Shown: positions 14,935 through 21,433 of the stretch, piece after piece
How the letters are laid out: the number at the start of each line of letters is the position of its first letter
How positions within the stretch are numbered: position 1 is the first letter of the stretch
From: a virus
Virus record (IMG/VR): IMGVR_UViG_3300033984_000073
Location: 1 to 30,848 of that record
Direction: 5' to 3' (one strand)
Length of the DNA stretch: 30,848 nucleotides
The notes under the pieces: model-generated
What the model saw: the letters and a program-made list of their open reading frames with translations, nothing else
Told to the model about the DNA's origin: nothing
Databases searched by the model: none
Program-made: the position numbers and the translations under genes

Positions 14935-15200
14935 AACTTATCATTGATGATTATTTGTACTGGTGCTTCGCTGTCGCCTGCGTGAACCGTTCTCGCCTGT
15001 TTAGGTTTGAAGTATTCGAGCATTGCAAGGTAGTGATGAAGATAGTCTTCGTCGTCCATTGAATGAAGAACCGACATAGCGCGTTCTGCTCCTTGTGTCA
15101 CGACGTAGTCGCCTAACTGATTCCACATTTCGACCTTGTGTGAAACAGCTCCTTTTGGTTTTCCTTTCGGGTTTCCCGATTGTCCTTTTTCGAATGGCAT
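14931..15200 (-). CDS. DUF5681-like / small terminase candidate, 89 aa
   Basis: The preferred start is ATG 15198-15200 (MPFEKGQSGNPKGKPKGAVS). The open frame extends further upstream but that part looks non-coding. The FxxGxSGNPxGxPKG opening is the signature of DUF5681-type proteins, often beside terminase genes, with a helical C-terminal region (DYLHHYLAMLEYFKPKQART). It could be a small terminase subunit that recognises packaging DNA. No other candidate is visible near terL, which lies on the other strand. Confidence 0.5.
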   Translation of the reverse strand: MPFEKGQSGNPKGKPKGAVSHKVEMWNQLGDYVVTQGAERAMSVLHSMDDEDYLHHYLAMLEYFKPKQARTVHAGDSEAPVQIIINDKL

Positions 15201-15240
15201 TTGTTGAAAGTAATTGTATCTTACAATGTAAATATAAGAA

Positions 15241-15594
15241 CTAGCCCAATTTACTTTTGTAGTGGTTGATAAGTTGTTCCATTCTGCTATCGTAGTATTT
15301 CGAGAATGTTTTGAATCCGTCGTTGTCTTGTTCGAATAGTCGAAAGAGAACACCACGCAAACGTTGTGAGGGTTTCTTTAACGTATCTTCTAACTCACTC
15401 TTTAATGATTCAACAGCATCCAGTTCTTCGCGTTTGAAGTCTTCGTCTTTGAAGGCAAGATAACCAAATTGATTAGCTATTGTGAATAGTTCTGACGCTT
15501 GCGAAGGTGAAAGTTCATTCGTTCCAAAAGTTAGCTTTAACGTCTTGTCCTTTCGCGTACCTACTGATTCGAGTTGAGCTGGAATGATTATCAT
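15241..15594 (-). CDS. conserved-type phage protein, 117 aa
   Basis: This 117-residue protein begins MIIIPAQLESVGTRKDKTLK, has FGYLAFKDEDF in the middle and ends with a helix (SRMEQLINHYKSKL). The layout matches a family seen in Bacteroidetes phage early/middle regions. It shares a start/stop junction with the upstream 76-residue gene. No function is known. Confidence 0.55.
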   Translation of the reverse strand: MIIIPAQLESVGTRKDKTLKLTFGTNELSPSQASELFTIANQFGYLAFKDEDFKREELDAVESLKSELEDTLKKPSQRLRGVLFRLFEQDNDGFKTFSKYYDSRMEQLINHYKSKLG

Positions 15595-15825
15595 TTATTG
15601 TAAATGTGTTTGAAAGTCTTGTAAAGTTGTAAGGTCGCCACGTAGGTTCTTTTTGATGTCGTGCCAACGTAAACTATTAATGTAGAAATCAATTGTCTTT
15701 TGGGGTGTGAAAACGCGAAAGTGAGCGTTTTGAAAGTTAGTCCACGACATCACATTGTTTTCTTTGTACTTATCTAACATTTGACCGAATAGTTCTCTCT
15801 TTGCCTTGTTACTTACTTTGTTCAT
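15595..15825 (-). CDS. conserved-type phage protein, 76 aa
   Basis: This 76-residue basic protein (MNKVSNKAKRELFGQMLDKY at the start) contains TNFQNAHFRVFTPQKTIDFY. Its ATG at 15825 follows the structured 457-bp gap. It has no membrane segment or catalytic motif. The function is not recognised. Confidence 0.5.
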   Translation of the reverse strand: MNKVSNKAKRELFGQMLDKYKENNVMSWTNFQNAHFRVFTPQKTIDFYINSLRWHDIKKNLRGDLTTLQDFQTHLQ

Positions 15826-15911
15826 CTTGTTACTTCTTAAATTCTTGAATGACTCACTATACTAATTACTCTAGAGAATAGATCTTGAGCTAAAGTGAGA
15901 GATAGAAGTAT

Positions 15912-15940
15912 CCAAGCACACTAATTTCTTAATGTGTTGG
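15912..15940 (-). other. RNA hairpin with GAAA loop
   Basis: On the minus strand CCAACACATTAA pairs with TTAGTGTGCTTGG around a GAAA tetraloop, giving about 12 bp with one G-T wobble and a single bulged C. It sits in the leader upstream of the 76-residue gene, five bases after the stop of the small split gene. It may be an mRNA stability or processing element. Confidence 0.45.
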
Positions 15941-15944
15941 ACGC

Positions 15945-16103
15945 TCACTTTTGCGATGTAATCACTCTGTCGAATGAGTCTTTTCGCTTTCGTGTCCTAA
16001 CGTGAACAGCAATGTCCGTTAGTCTGGAATCTATCTTTCGAAGAAGTGCCTCTCCGTGTGTCGTATGGCTTATTCCTTTGTCATACCATTGGGCTAATAA
16101 CAC
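15945..16103 (-). CDS. possible small gene, second frame, 52 aa
   Basis: A GTG at 16101-16103 opens 52 residues with protein-like composition (LAQWYDKGISHTTHGEALLR, then DIAVHVRTRKRKDSFDRV). No ATG exists in the frame, and the open stretch extends 5' into the overlap with the frame of the 31-residue ORF. It could be the second half of a gene read through a +1 frameshift, the end of a decayed gene, or translated from GTG. It is too short for standard gene calling. Confidence 0.4.
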   Translation of the reverse strand: MLLAQWYDKGISHTTHGEALLRKIDSRLTDIAVHVRTRKRKDSFDRVITSQK

Positions 16104-16176
16104 AATCCCACAGTTGCCCTTGTTCGTCTTTTATCCTGCCGTTTAATACTCCCGACGATAAAAAATATACCCCCAA
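16081..16176 (-). CDS. possible small gene, first frame, 31 aa
   Basis: A TTG at 16174-16176 opens 31 residues (NGRIKDEQGQLWDCVISP is the convincing part). The stop at 16081 falls where the overlapping +1 frame continues with QWYDKGIS. Joining both frames gives one smooth protein of about 78 residues. The TTG lies inside the 3' strand of the candidate pseudoknot, so translation could depend on RNA folding. Real coding is uncertain. Confidence 0.35.
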   Translation of the reverse strand: MGVYFLSSGVLNGRIKDEQGQLWDCVISPMV

Positions 16177-16230
16177 TTGTTCTCAGCCGTCAAGCAAAAA
16201 CAAAAGGGGGCAATAACTAAAATGCTTGAC
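16170..16230 (-). ncRNA. candidate 5'-terminal RNA pseudoknot
   Basis: On the minus strand GTCAAGCA (16230-16223) pairs with TGCTTGAC (16196-16189). The loop carries CCCCC (16210-16206), which can pair with GGGGG (16174-16170) downstream, extended by one G-T and one A-T pair. This is an H-type pseudoknot starting at about the predicted transcript end. It could be a 5' leader switch or a transcript-protecting structure. Folding was done by eye. Confidence 0.45.
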
Positions 16231-16234
16231 TATA

Positions 16235-16242
16235 CAAATATA
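16235..16242 (-). promoter_or_regulatory. -7 promoter box, minus strand
   Basis: A perfect TATATTTG (TAnnTTTG) reads 16242 to 16235 on the minus strand in a non-coding gap. A TTTG lies 25 bases upstream, longer than ideal. The expected start point, a few bases downstream, coincides with the 5' arm of the candidate pseudoknot. It would drive the 15.8-14.1 kb small genes and perhaps the structural block. Confidence 0.5.
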
Positions 16243-16282
16243 CGTTCGTATTCCCAAAGGTTGCCTGCAAAGTTTTCAGTTC

Positions 16283-16723
16283 TTAATTGTTCAAATCAAC
16301 ATCGACGTCTTTCATTGATTCAAGAAACGTATTGATGTCTTTCTTCACGCAAGGCGGACACGTTGAACGCTCATTAAACGCTCCTGTGGCTTTATCCTTG
16401 AACTTATAAAACTTCAGCATATCATTTTGCTCCAAACGTCCTTGCGCCTTCATATCGAGAAGGAAACGTTTGAACTCTATTTGTTCGTCCATTGAAAGAA
16501 CACCGTTCCATTTTGACGCTGGACAAGAAGCGAAGGCAAGCTTTGCTTTTATCGGCATCACACAACCGCAAAGTTTGATTGACTTCTTGCGGAATAGAAC
16601 TTCGGTTTCTACTTCGTCGCCAACAATCAACGATCCGCAAGACTGCGTTGAGGGTTCGAAGAATTTACAGGTGCGACAAATCTCTAGTCGTCGCTTATAC
16701 TCATTTGATTTTGCGAATAACAT
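16283..16723 (-). CDS. Cys-rich zinc-binding-type protein, 146 aa
   Basis: This 146-residue protein has two Cys groups: CRTCKFFEPSTQSCG near residues 16-30 and LCGCVMPIKAKLAFASCPAS near 51-70. They are likely one or two zinc sites. A helical middle is followed by CPPCVKKDINTFL near the C-terminus. This family is frequent in Bacteroidetes phages with no known function. The start overlaps the end of the sigma-like gene by 23 bases. Confidence 0.6.
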   Translation of the reverse strand: MLFAKSNEYKRRLEICRTCKFFEPSTQSCGSLIVGDEVETEVLFRKKSIKLCGCVMPIKAKLAFASCPASKWNGVLSMDEQIEFKRFLLDMKAQGRLEQNDMLKFYKFKDKATGAFNERSTCPPCVKKDINTFLESMKDVDVDLNN

Positions 16724-17204
16724 TTGCTCTTATTTTAGTTTTTATAGAATCTATTGTGCGGTATAAAAATACCGTTGGTATTCCTGTTTGTTTGGAGAAC
16801 TCGCGGTAGGTGAAACCTTCGAATATGTATTCCTGAAAGATTAAGCGTTCAAACTCGGTTAACCTACTTATAAGAATATCCAGTTGCTCGTTTGTCATTC
16901 GTGCGCCTAGCCAAGTCTTGTCGACTTCGTGCGCGTATTCTTTGAAGTCGCGACGGTTTCTGTTCCAGGCGATTGTTTGGCGGTAAAATGGCGACGTTGG
17001 ACTATTTACGGCTAAGTACATAACGCGAATAAGATAAAACTCAAAGTCGCCTGTTTCGATTAGGTTCTCGATATGCTTCGAACCAAACATAGAAAGCAAA
17101 GAATCGTGAAGCAAGTCTTCATAGTAAGGTTCGCCTCGCGAAATGTTCTTCGCAAGTTCTTTGAAACGTTTATAGTTACCTTCTATGTATTTGTCAAGTG
17201 TCAA
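16701..17204 (-). CDS. sigma-70-like (region 2/4) regulator, 167 aa
   Basis: This 167-residue protein resembles short ECF-type sigma factors. YYEDLLHDSLLSMF (27-40) matches the region 2 helix. Residues 113-160 form a region 4-like helix-turn-helix (LTEFERLIFQEYIFEGFTYR, then EFSKQTGIPTVFLYRTIDSI). It may direct host RNA polymerase to phage promoters, or be a terminase- or ArpU-like regulator using the same fold. It is the second gene of the minus unit, ahead of the structural genes, which fits a middle/late regulator. Region 2 looks reduced, so DNA-melting ability is uncertain. Confidence 0.6.
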   Translation of the reverse strand: MTLDKYIEGNYKRFKELAKNISRGEPYYEDLLHDSLLSMFGSKHIENLIETGDFEFYLIRVMYLAVNSPTSPFYRQTIAWNRNRRDFKEYAHEVDKTWLGARMTNEQLDILISRLTEFERLIFQEYIFEGFTYREFSKQTGIPTVFLYRTIDSIKTKIRANVIRKIK

Positions 17205-17605
17205 CTGTTGAAGTATTCATCTATTACTTTGATTGCTTCTTCGCTACCTTTACAAATATACGAAGCGTAGCCCCTGTTTCGTAATTGTTCTTGCCATCGC
17301 TTTTGTTCTGGTGATGCGACACCCCCTTTCTCTTTCTTCATTTCAATTGCAAGACCGAAGAACGCGCCGCGTGGTTCGTAAATGAATAGGTCGGGAAACC
17401 CTTTGACGTAACCAGTACGCTTCATTTTGATCGCTTGCAGGTAACTTGTTCTCATTCCACCTGCGGAAGCGCAATAAAGCGCGTCAGGATATGCTAAACG
17501 TAGGTACTTAATTACAATTTCTTGTTGGTTCGATTCGCTTTCGGGTGCTATTTTACGCTTCGCACTACTTTTTTTATAAGTTTTCTTAAAAGTTTTTACG
17601 TTCAT
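17201..17605 (-). CDS. VRR-NUC domain nuclease, 134 aa
   Basis: The preferred start is ATG 17603-17605. The frame extends two codons to a TTG. A stand-alone VRR-NUC (PD-(D/E)XK-type) nuclease is indicated by ESNQQEIVIKYL (24-35), GFPDLFIYEP (69-78, catalytic Asp72), LAIEMKKEKG (85-94, Glu88 and Lys90) and SPEQKRWQEQLRNRGY (98-113). Stand-alone phage members act on structured DNA such as junctions, or assist recombination and packaging. It is the first gene of the minus unit and overlaps the sigma-like gene by four bases. Confidence 0.85.
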   Translation of the reverse strand: MNVKTFKKTYKKSSAKRKIAPESESNQQEIVIKYLRLAYPDALYCASAGGMRTSYLQAIKMKRTGYVKGFPDLFIYEPRGAFFGLAIEMKKEKGGVASPEQKRWQEQLRNRGYASYICKGSEEAIKVIDEYFNS

Positions 17606-17650
17606 TTTCAATTAGTTAGAAATTATTTTCAATTTATTTTCATTTTTTTG

Positions 17651-17680
17651 TTGCGTATTCAAAAGTTTAGCATATATTTG
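17651..17680 (+). promoter_or_regulatory. early promoter, plus strand
   Basis: TTG at 17651-17653, a 19-base spacer and a perfect TATATTTG at 17673-17680 match the Bacteroidetes -33/-7 consensus. It lies in the divergent region between the nuclease gene and the first plus-strand gene, whose ATG is 36 bases downstream. It is the best-supported promoter of the window and would start the early unit. Confidence 0.75.
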
Positions 17681-17715
17681 TCAAACAATTAACAACAACA
17701 CCAAAGATAAACAAA

Positions 17716-17895
17716 ATGAAAACAACATTTAACATCAACACAAAGATTCAAGTAGAAGTAGAAGTTTCAGAAGGTAACGTATTCATTAGAGTAACAACTG
17801 ACATTGACAAAAGAAGTTATTTTTACGAAACAATAAGCGAAGCAATTCAAAACACTTGTATCGTTCCAGTTCAAAAATATCTTTTATCAATCTAA
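17716..17895 (+). CDS. small early protein, 59 aa
   Basis: This is the first gene after the early promoter, 59 residues (MKTTFNINTKIQVEVEVSEG at the start). It is a beta-rich, Val/Thr-rich soluble protein with an A-rich leader. First-transcribed small proteins often act on the host. The function is not recognised. Confidence 0.6.
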   Translation: MKTTFNINTKIQVEVEVSEGNVFIRVTTDIDKRSYFYETISEAIQNTCIVPVQKYLLSI

Positions 17896-17909
17896 AACCA
17901 AATAACAAA

Positions 17910-18023
17910 ATGAAAAAACAACTACTCTACATTGCGCTTCTTTTCGGAGCAATGTTAATCGCAGGAACGATTGACGAACAAACAAGACAACTAGAACAAC
18001 AACCAAATCACTACACAAAATGA
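17910..18023 (+). CDS. small membrane or exported protein, 37 aa
   Basis: ATG 17910 opens 37 residues: MKKQLLYIALLFGAMLIAGT, then a polar Gln-rich tail. The N-terminus is a signal peptide or a single membrane anchor. The stop overlaps the next ATG (ATGA). The function is unknown. Confidence 0.55.
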   Translation: MKKQLLYIALLFGAMLIAGTIDEQTRQLEQQPNHYTK

Positions 18024-18190
18024 AAGTAGAACTAATTCAAAAGACAACGCTAACCGATATGTACTATAAGATAGTAGTCAACGGAGAATTTCACATGAGC
18101 TACAACGACTACGACGAAGCGGTGCGCGCTTACGACCGCATCAAGACAGCCATACCACGCGAAGAAACAATACTATCAAAAGAAATCTAA
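18020..18190 (+). CDS. small early protein, 56 aa
   Basis: This protein has 56 residues (MKVELIQKTTLTDMYYKIVV at the start) with a strand-strand-helix pattern (NGEFHMSYNDYDEAVRAYDR). Its start is coupled to the previous gene by an ATGA overlap. It is soluble. The function is not recognised. Confidence 0.6.
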   Translation: MKVELIQKTTLTDMYYKIVVNGEFHMSYNDYDEAVRAYDRIKTAIPREETILSKEI

Positions 18191-18204
18191 AACAACCAAA
18201 TCAA

Positions 18205-18435
18205 ATGAACAATGAAAGAGCCAATTTTTACAAATCAATTTTTCTCTTTGAAGAAGAAGTACAAATTCTTATTGACGGAATCATTACCGCACAAAATTAC
18301 TACGGTAATCAAAGGACTGATTCGCCTTCTCGGAATCAATTGTGCGACCAACGAATTGCAGAACTTGAACGAGTATTCCTCAAGGTTACTACTTCGTCTT
18401 GGAAGGAATTACCAACACCCCCACAAGAAATCTAG
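18205..18435 (+). CDS. small early protein, 76 aa
   Basis: This protein has 76 residues (MNNERANFYKSIFLFEEEVQ at the start), Glu-rich helix then a polar tail. It is preferred over a longer overlapping frame at 18212 because its codons are GAA- and ACG-rich like its neighbours. The overlapping frame becomes protein-like only after this stop (see 18436-18571). A +1 slip near the CCCCC at 18418-18422 would join the two. Confidence 0.5.
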   Translation: MNNERANFYKSIFLFEEEVQILIDGIITAQNYYGNQRTDSPSRNQLCDQRIAELERVFLKVTTSSWKELPTPPQEI

Positions 18436-18571
18436 TTTTGTTTGTGTTTCTTCATGCGCTAACGCATACAACCTTAGCCACAACGAAATAGCAGCCAACA
18501 TCGAAAAATGTCAAAAACTTTCAGAAGCGCGTTGGAACGACAACTTAATTGAATACATTTGCAACAACTAA
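18436..18571 (+). other. protein-like open frame without a start
   Basis: In the frame one base ahead of the 76-residue gene the sequence is open to a TAA at 18569-18571 and reads NAYNLSHNEIAANIEKCQKL, then a helix ending LIEYICNN. This looks like a real C-terminus but has no start codon here. It may be a frameshifted end of the preceding gene, a gene broken by a sequencing indel, or chance. Confidence 0.35.
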
Positions 18572-18581
18572 AATTAAAAAT

Positions 18582-18872
18582 ATGTACTGCCCTAAAATCA
18601 CTTACTGCTTCAGCGACGACGATATACGCACGTTGAACGAACGCATCAAAGCCATCGCCAACAACTACAACGACGACCAAACGGGTTGGTTCGAAGTAGA
18701 CCAAGAACAACACCTCGTGTTCATCGACGACCTTGACAATATGTACACAATCAACTTGCGCGGTCGATTCTTTCGCAACGACGATCCTGAATTCGACCTT
18801 GACTTCGTGACGTTAGAAAAGGACGGAATCAGTTTCAGCTTCGATGTGAACATATTCGACGACCATATCTAA
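18582..18872 (+). CDS. acidic small protein, 96 aa
   Basis: The preferred start is ATG 18582 (MYCPKITYCFSDDDIRTLNE), after an A-rich leader; an upstream TTG would extend it needlessly. It has 96 residues, strongly acidic with many Asp and Phe, and a beta-strand-rich C-terminal half (LVFIDDLDNMYTINLRGRFF). Such acidic early proteins can mimic DNA, but no specific evidence supports that here. Confidence 0.55.
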   Translation: MYCPKITYCFSDDDIRTLNERIKAIANNYNDDQTGWFEVDQEQHLVFIDDLDNMYTINLRGRFFRNDDPEFDLDFVTLEKDGISFSFDVNIFDDHI

Positions 18873-18873
18873 A

Positions 18874-19665
18874 ATGGGTTATTTCAAACGAATCAACGAG
18901 CAAAGCGACATTCACGACAGCCAGTTGAGGCATATCCAAAGCGACAACGAACTCGCAGTTAAGTTCGAACAATATCTAAATTCATTTAATCATCAAATAA
19001 ACAACAACAACATGAGCATCATTGCCCAACAATCAAACAACGGCGGGGGTCAAACAGTACCCGCAGGAACACACGTAGCACGCTGCTACCAAATCATTCA
19101 CATCGGAACAGTTCCCGATACCTTTCAAGGCGAAGACAGACTTGTCGACAAAGTTCGCTTAGTGTTCGAATTACCTTTGGAAACGGCTGACTTCGGCAAA
19201 GGTGAACAACCGTTCTCAATCGGTCGCGACTTCACATTGTCGATGCACGAAAAGAGCGCGCTTCGTGCCTTCGTTCAAAACTGGCTAGGCGAAGCGTTAA
19301 GCGATTCAGACGCAGCAAAGTTTAACGTCGGAACAATGATAGGGAAAGAAGCAATGGTGAGCGTAATGCACCGCGCTGCGAATACAGGACGCGTCTATGC
19401 CGACTTAAAAGGAGCTTCACCACTTGTTAAAGGAATGACTTGCCCACCACAGGTTAACGCTTCTTTTGTTCTTGACTTCGACAGCGAAGACTTCGACTTG
19501 CGTTTTAAGATGCTACCGGAATGGTTGCAGAATAAAGTTAGTTCTTCGCAGCAATTCAGCGACCGACTAGACAAAGCTGCGGATCAAATGAACAAAGCGA
19601 AGGCGATGTTGGAACAAAGCGGTCTAACAAGTTCAACGGACGACACGGACGATATGCCGTTCTAA
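18874..19665 (+). CDS. single-stranded DNA-binding-like protein, 263 aa (217 aa from inner start)
   Basis: The core begins at the inner ATG 19012 (MSIIAQQSNNGGGQTVPAGT), preceded by an A-rich leader. It shows an OB-fold-like beta domain (HVARCYQIIHIGTV, then VRLVFELPLE and GRDFTLSMHEKSALRAFVQN) and an acidic C-terminus DDTDDMPF typical of SSB tails that recruit partners. This family is common in Bacteroidetes phages and is taken as SSB-like. Residues 1-46 of the longer form (MGYFKRINEQSDIHDSQLRH onward) look like a separate short helical leader peptide fused in frame. It would coat ssDNA during replication. Confidence 0.65.
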   Translation: MGYFKRINEQSDIHDSQLRHIQSDNELAVKFEQYLNSFNHQINNNNMSIIAQQSNNGGGQTVPAGTHVARCYQIIHIGTVPDTFQGEDRLVDKVRLVFELPLETADFGKGEQPFSIGRDFTLSMHEKSALRAFVQNWLGEALSDSDAAKFNVGTMIGKEAMVSVMHRAANTGRVYADLKGASPLVKGMTCPPQVNASFVLDFDSEDFDLRFKMLPEWLQNKVSSSQQFSDRLDKAADQMNKAKAMLEQSGLTSSTDDTDDMPF

Positions 19666-19679
19666 ATTAATAAGATGTT

Positions 19680-19716
19680 ATAAAAGGCGTTTATATCATA
19701 CATACGCGCCTTTTAT
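19680..19716 (+). terminator. hairpin after the SSB-like gene
   Basis: A perfect 10-bp inverted repeat, ATAAAAGGCG (19680-19689) and CGCCTTTTAT (19707-19716), encloses a 17-base loop. There is no long T run outside the stem, although the stem carries TTTT. It is likely a weak or two-way terminator, or a processing site between the SSB-like gene and the next gene. Confidence 0.45.
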
Positions 19717-19724
19717 GACACTTA

Positions 19725-20216
19725 ATGAATAATAAAACATACAATCAAAAACAAAATAAAATGAAAACAAGAACAACAAAACCATTCGACATTAGCAGAG
19801 TTCGTGAATTTTGCAAGTTAGTAAACGAAGGTAAAACACCAAACGAAGCTTTAATAAAAATGAAAGCTTGCCAAAATTACAGAAACCCATTAGAAAGCGC
19901 GGGTATGTTTTGGAGAGAAAAAGACGGTACATTTAAAGCTGTTGAAAGAATTTATCTGGAGCGTTATGAATTATTTATTGAAGAAAAAAGAAAGTATCTT
20001 AAAAAAAGAAATCAAGTTGCGCAAGAAAATAAAAACCTATTATTGTCAGGAAAAGTAAAATCATTTCAAAAAAGAAACAGCTATAAGGAATACGTAAAAC
20101 AAGCAACGCTTTTTAACCAACCTAAACCAAAGACCAACAACGCGCCAACAATGAAACCGAAGGAACGTCAACTTACCTTCATTCAACGCGTGGTGAAATC
20201 TCTTTTCAAGTTATGA
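19725..20216 (+). CDS. basic helical protein, 163 aa
   Basis: This is a basic protein whose A-rich leader places the likelier start at ATG 19761 (MKTRTTKPFDISRVREFCKL, 151 residues). An upstream ATG at 19725 gives 163. A short helix region (FCKLVNEGKTPNEALIKMKA) resembles small DNA-binding helices. QATLF near residues 127-131 resembles a sliding-clamp-binding pentapeptide. The C-terminus is amphipathic (TFIQRVVKSLFKL). The function is not recognised. Confidence 0.5.
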   Translation: MNNKTYNQKQNKMKTRTTKPFDISRVREFCKLVNEGKTPNEALIKMKACQNYRNPLESAGMFWREKDGTFKAVERIYLERYELFIEEKRKYLKKRNQVAQENKNLLLSGKVKSFQKRNSYKEYVKQATLFNQPKPKTNNAPTMKPKERQLTFIQRVVKSLFKL

Positions 20217-20452
20217 ATAAAGCAATCTACAAAACGCCATTCGGTCGCCTTGTTAAGATTAACTTCAAGACAATGAAGAACTTTAAGACAGCGTTACGCA
20301 TAAGCGATCCGACGGCACGACTTTACGTGACGCACCCCGAACGAATGAGAATCAAAGACTTCAACAACATTTGCCTTCATACCGGTCTTTCACGCGAAGA
20401 AGTTTTTTCAACCTTTACACCAACCAAATTAATAAACGAAGAAAATGATTAG
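20213..20452 (+). CDS. small protein, 79 aa
   Basis: This 79-residue basic protein (MNKAIYKTPFGRLVKINFKT at the start) has a C-terminal helix-turn-helix-like stretch (HTGLSREEVFSTFTPTKL). Its ATG overlaps the previous stop. It may be a small DNA-binding protein, but this is only a resemblance. Confidence 0.5.
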   Translation: MNKAIYKTPFGRLVKINFKTMKNFKTALRISDPTARLYVTHPERMRIKDFNNICLHTGLSREEVFSTFTPTKLINEEND

Positions 20453-20690
20453 AGTAAAAGAAATGATTGAATACTTAAAAACATTCAATGAAGACACGCC
20501 TATTGCAATCGGAATGAAAGTACCAAACGATTATTTAGTAACTGGAATACAAGCGCACACGTGTACTGTAAATGATAACTTTGGTAAAACCTGCGATGTA
20601 CTTGTTTTTTCTTCTGACGAAATACATATTGAAACAAGTGTAAAATTTTTACTAAGAAAAAAAGATAACGTAAACATTCAAGATAACTAA
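20445..20690 (+). CDS. conserved-type small phage protein, 81 aa
   Basis: This 81-residue protein has an N-terminal MIRVKEMIEYLKTFNEDTPI, a pattern (helix, then a short strand) seen in a frequent phage early-gene family, followed by Lys-rich strands. It overlaps the previous gene by 8 bases. The function is unknown. Confidence 0.5.
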   Translation: MIRVKEMIEYLKTFNEDTPIAIGMKVPNDYLVTGIQAHTCTVNDNFGKTCDVLVFSSDEIHIETSVKFLLRKKDNVNIQDN

Positions 20691-20694
20691 CACA

Positions 20695-21228
20695 ATGACT
20701 AACGAACAAATACGACAAGAACTAATTGACATGATTCCCTTCCGTCACATGGAACGCTTCGAAACATTGTGGTTGATGCTAACGCCTCGCTACGAGCGTT
20801 TAACAAGCGAACAAATCAAGATTCAACAAGAACTGGAGAACGAAAGAGAAATGTTTTGGAGTGCGCTCGAAGATATTACTTGTTCTGTTCTCGGTATCGA
20901 ATCGCAAAAGTTGTACATGATAACACGCAAGCGCGAAATCGTCAACGCGCGACAAATCATTTTCTTCATTGTGCGCCCCTGTTACTTACTTAGTCTTGAT
21001 TCAATAGGCAAGCACTACGGCAAGGATCACGCGACGGTAATACACGGTATTCGCCAGGTGGCGGGACATATTAAAACCGACCGAGAGTTTCGCGCAACTG
21101 TTGAACGCATTTGTTTTATACTTGACGAAATGGGTTATGCTAAACCAATGAAATTTTTTACTAAGTTTGTCGAGCATTTAGAACATCAAAAAGAAATCAA
21201 ACTTAAAAAACAACTAAAAAGAAAATGA
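20695..21228 (+). CDS. DnaA domain-IV-like replication protein, 177 aa
   Basis: The C-terminal part (about 56-135) matches the DnaA DNA-binding domain: DSIGKHYGKDHATVIHGIRQ (102-121) carries the G-x-x-x-G-x-DHxTVIH signature of the helix-turn-helix that reads DnaA boxes. The AAA+ ATPase of full DnaA is absent. The N-terminal 55 residues are helical. It probably recognises a phage origin or steers host DnaA or helicase loading. It is one of the few replication genes seen, alongside the SSB-like and clamp-binding proteins. Confidence 0.72.
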   Translation: MTNEQIRQELIDMIPFRHMERFETLWLMLTPRYERLTSEQIKIQQELENEREMFWSALEDITCSVLGIESQKLYMITRKREIVNARQIIFFIVRPCYLLSLDSIGKHYGKDHATVIHGIRQVAGHIKTDREFRATVERICFILDEMGYAKPMKFFTKFVEHLEHQKEIKLKKQLKRK

Positions 21229-21428
21229 AATCAGAATTAATCTTTTGCCCAACCTGCGAAAGCGCGGAACTTGACGAACGCGTGAACGCAGTTCTTCAGG
21301 ATCAAAAACTTAAAACCTACGAAGAAGCTTACGAGCTAATCGACGACGACGGAGAAATAAAAAAATGTTTCGATTGTCAAGAATGGGACGACGCAGACGA
21401 CGACGCGAAAGGCGAAGGTTGGGACTAA
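21225..21428 (+). CDS. zinc-ribbon-like acidic protein, 67 aa
   Basis: This 67-residue protein has CPTC near residue 8 and CFDC near residue 48, a plausible four-Cys zinc site, followed by a very acidic C-terminus (EWDDADDDAKGEGWD). Its start is coupled to the DnaA-like gene by overlap. The function is unknown. Confidence 0.55.
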   Translation: MKSELIFCPTCESAELDERVNAVLQDQKLKTYEEAYELIDDDGEIKKCFDCQEWDDADDDAKGEGWD

Positions 21429-21433
21429 ACTAA

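Noticed and set aside
17253-17260. TATATTTG box on the minus strand inside the nuclease gene
   Set aside because: Within coding sequence, no -33 element at the right distance; explained by codons for an Ile-Cys stretch.
18212-18434. 119-residue frame starting at 18212 as a full gene
   Set aside because: Its 5' half overlaps the better 76-residue frame and has atypical codons; only the part after 18435 looks coding, so it is listed as an open frame without a start.
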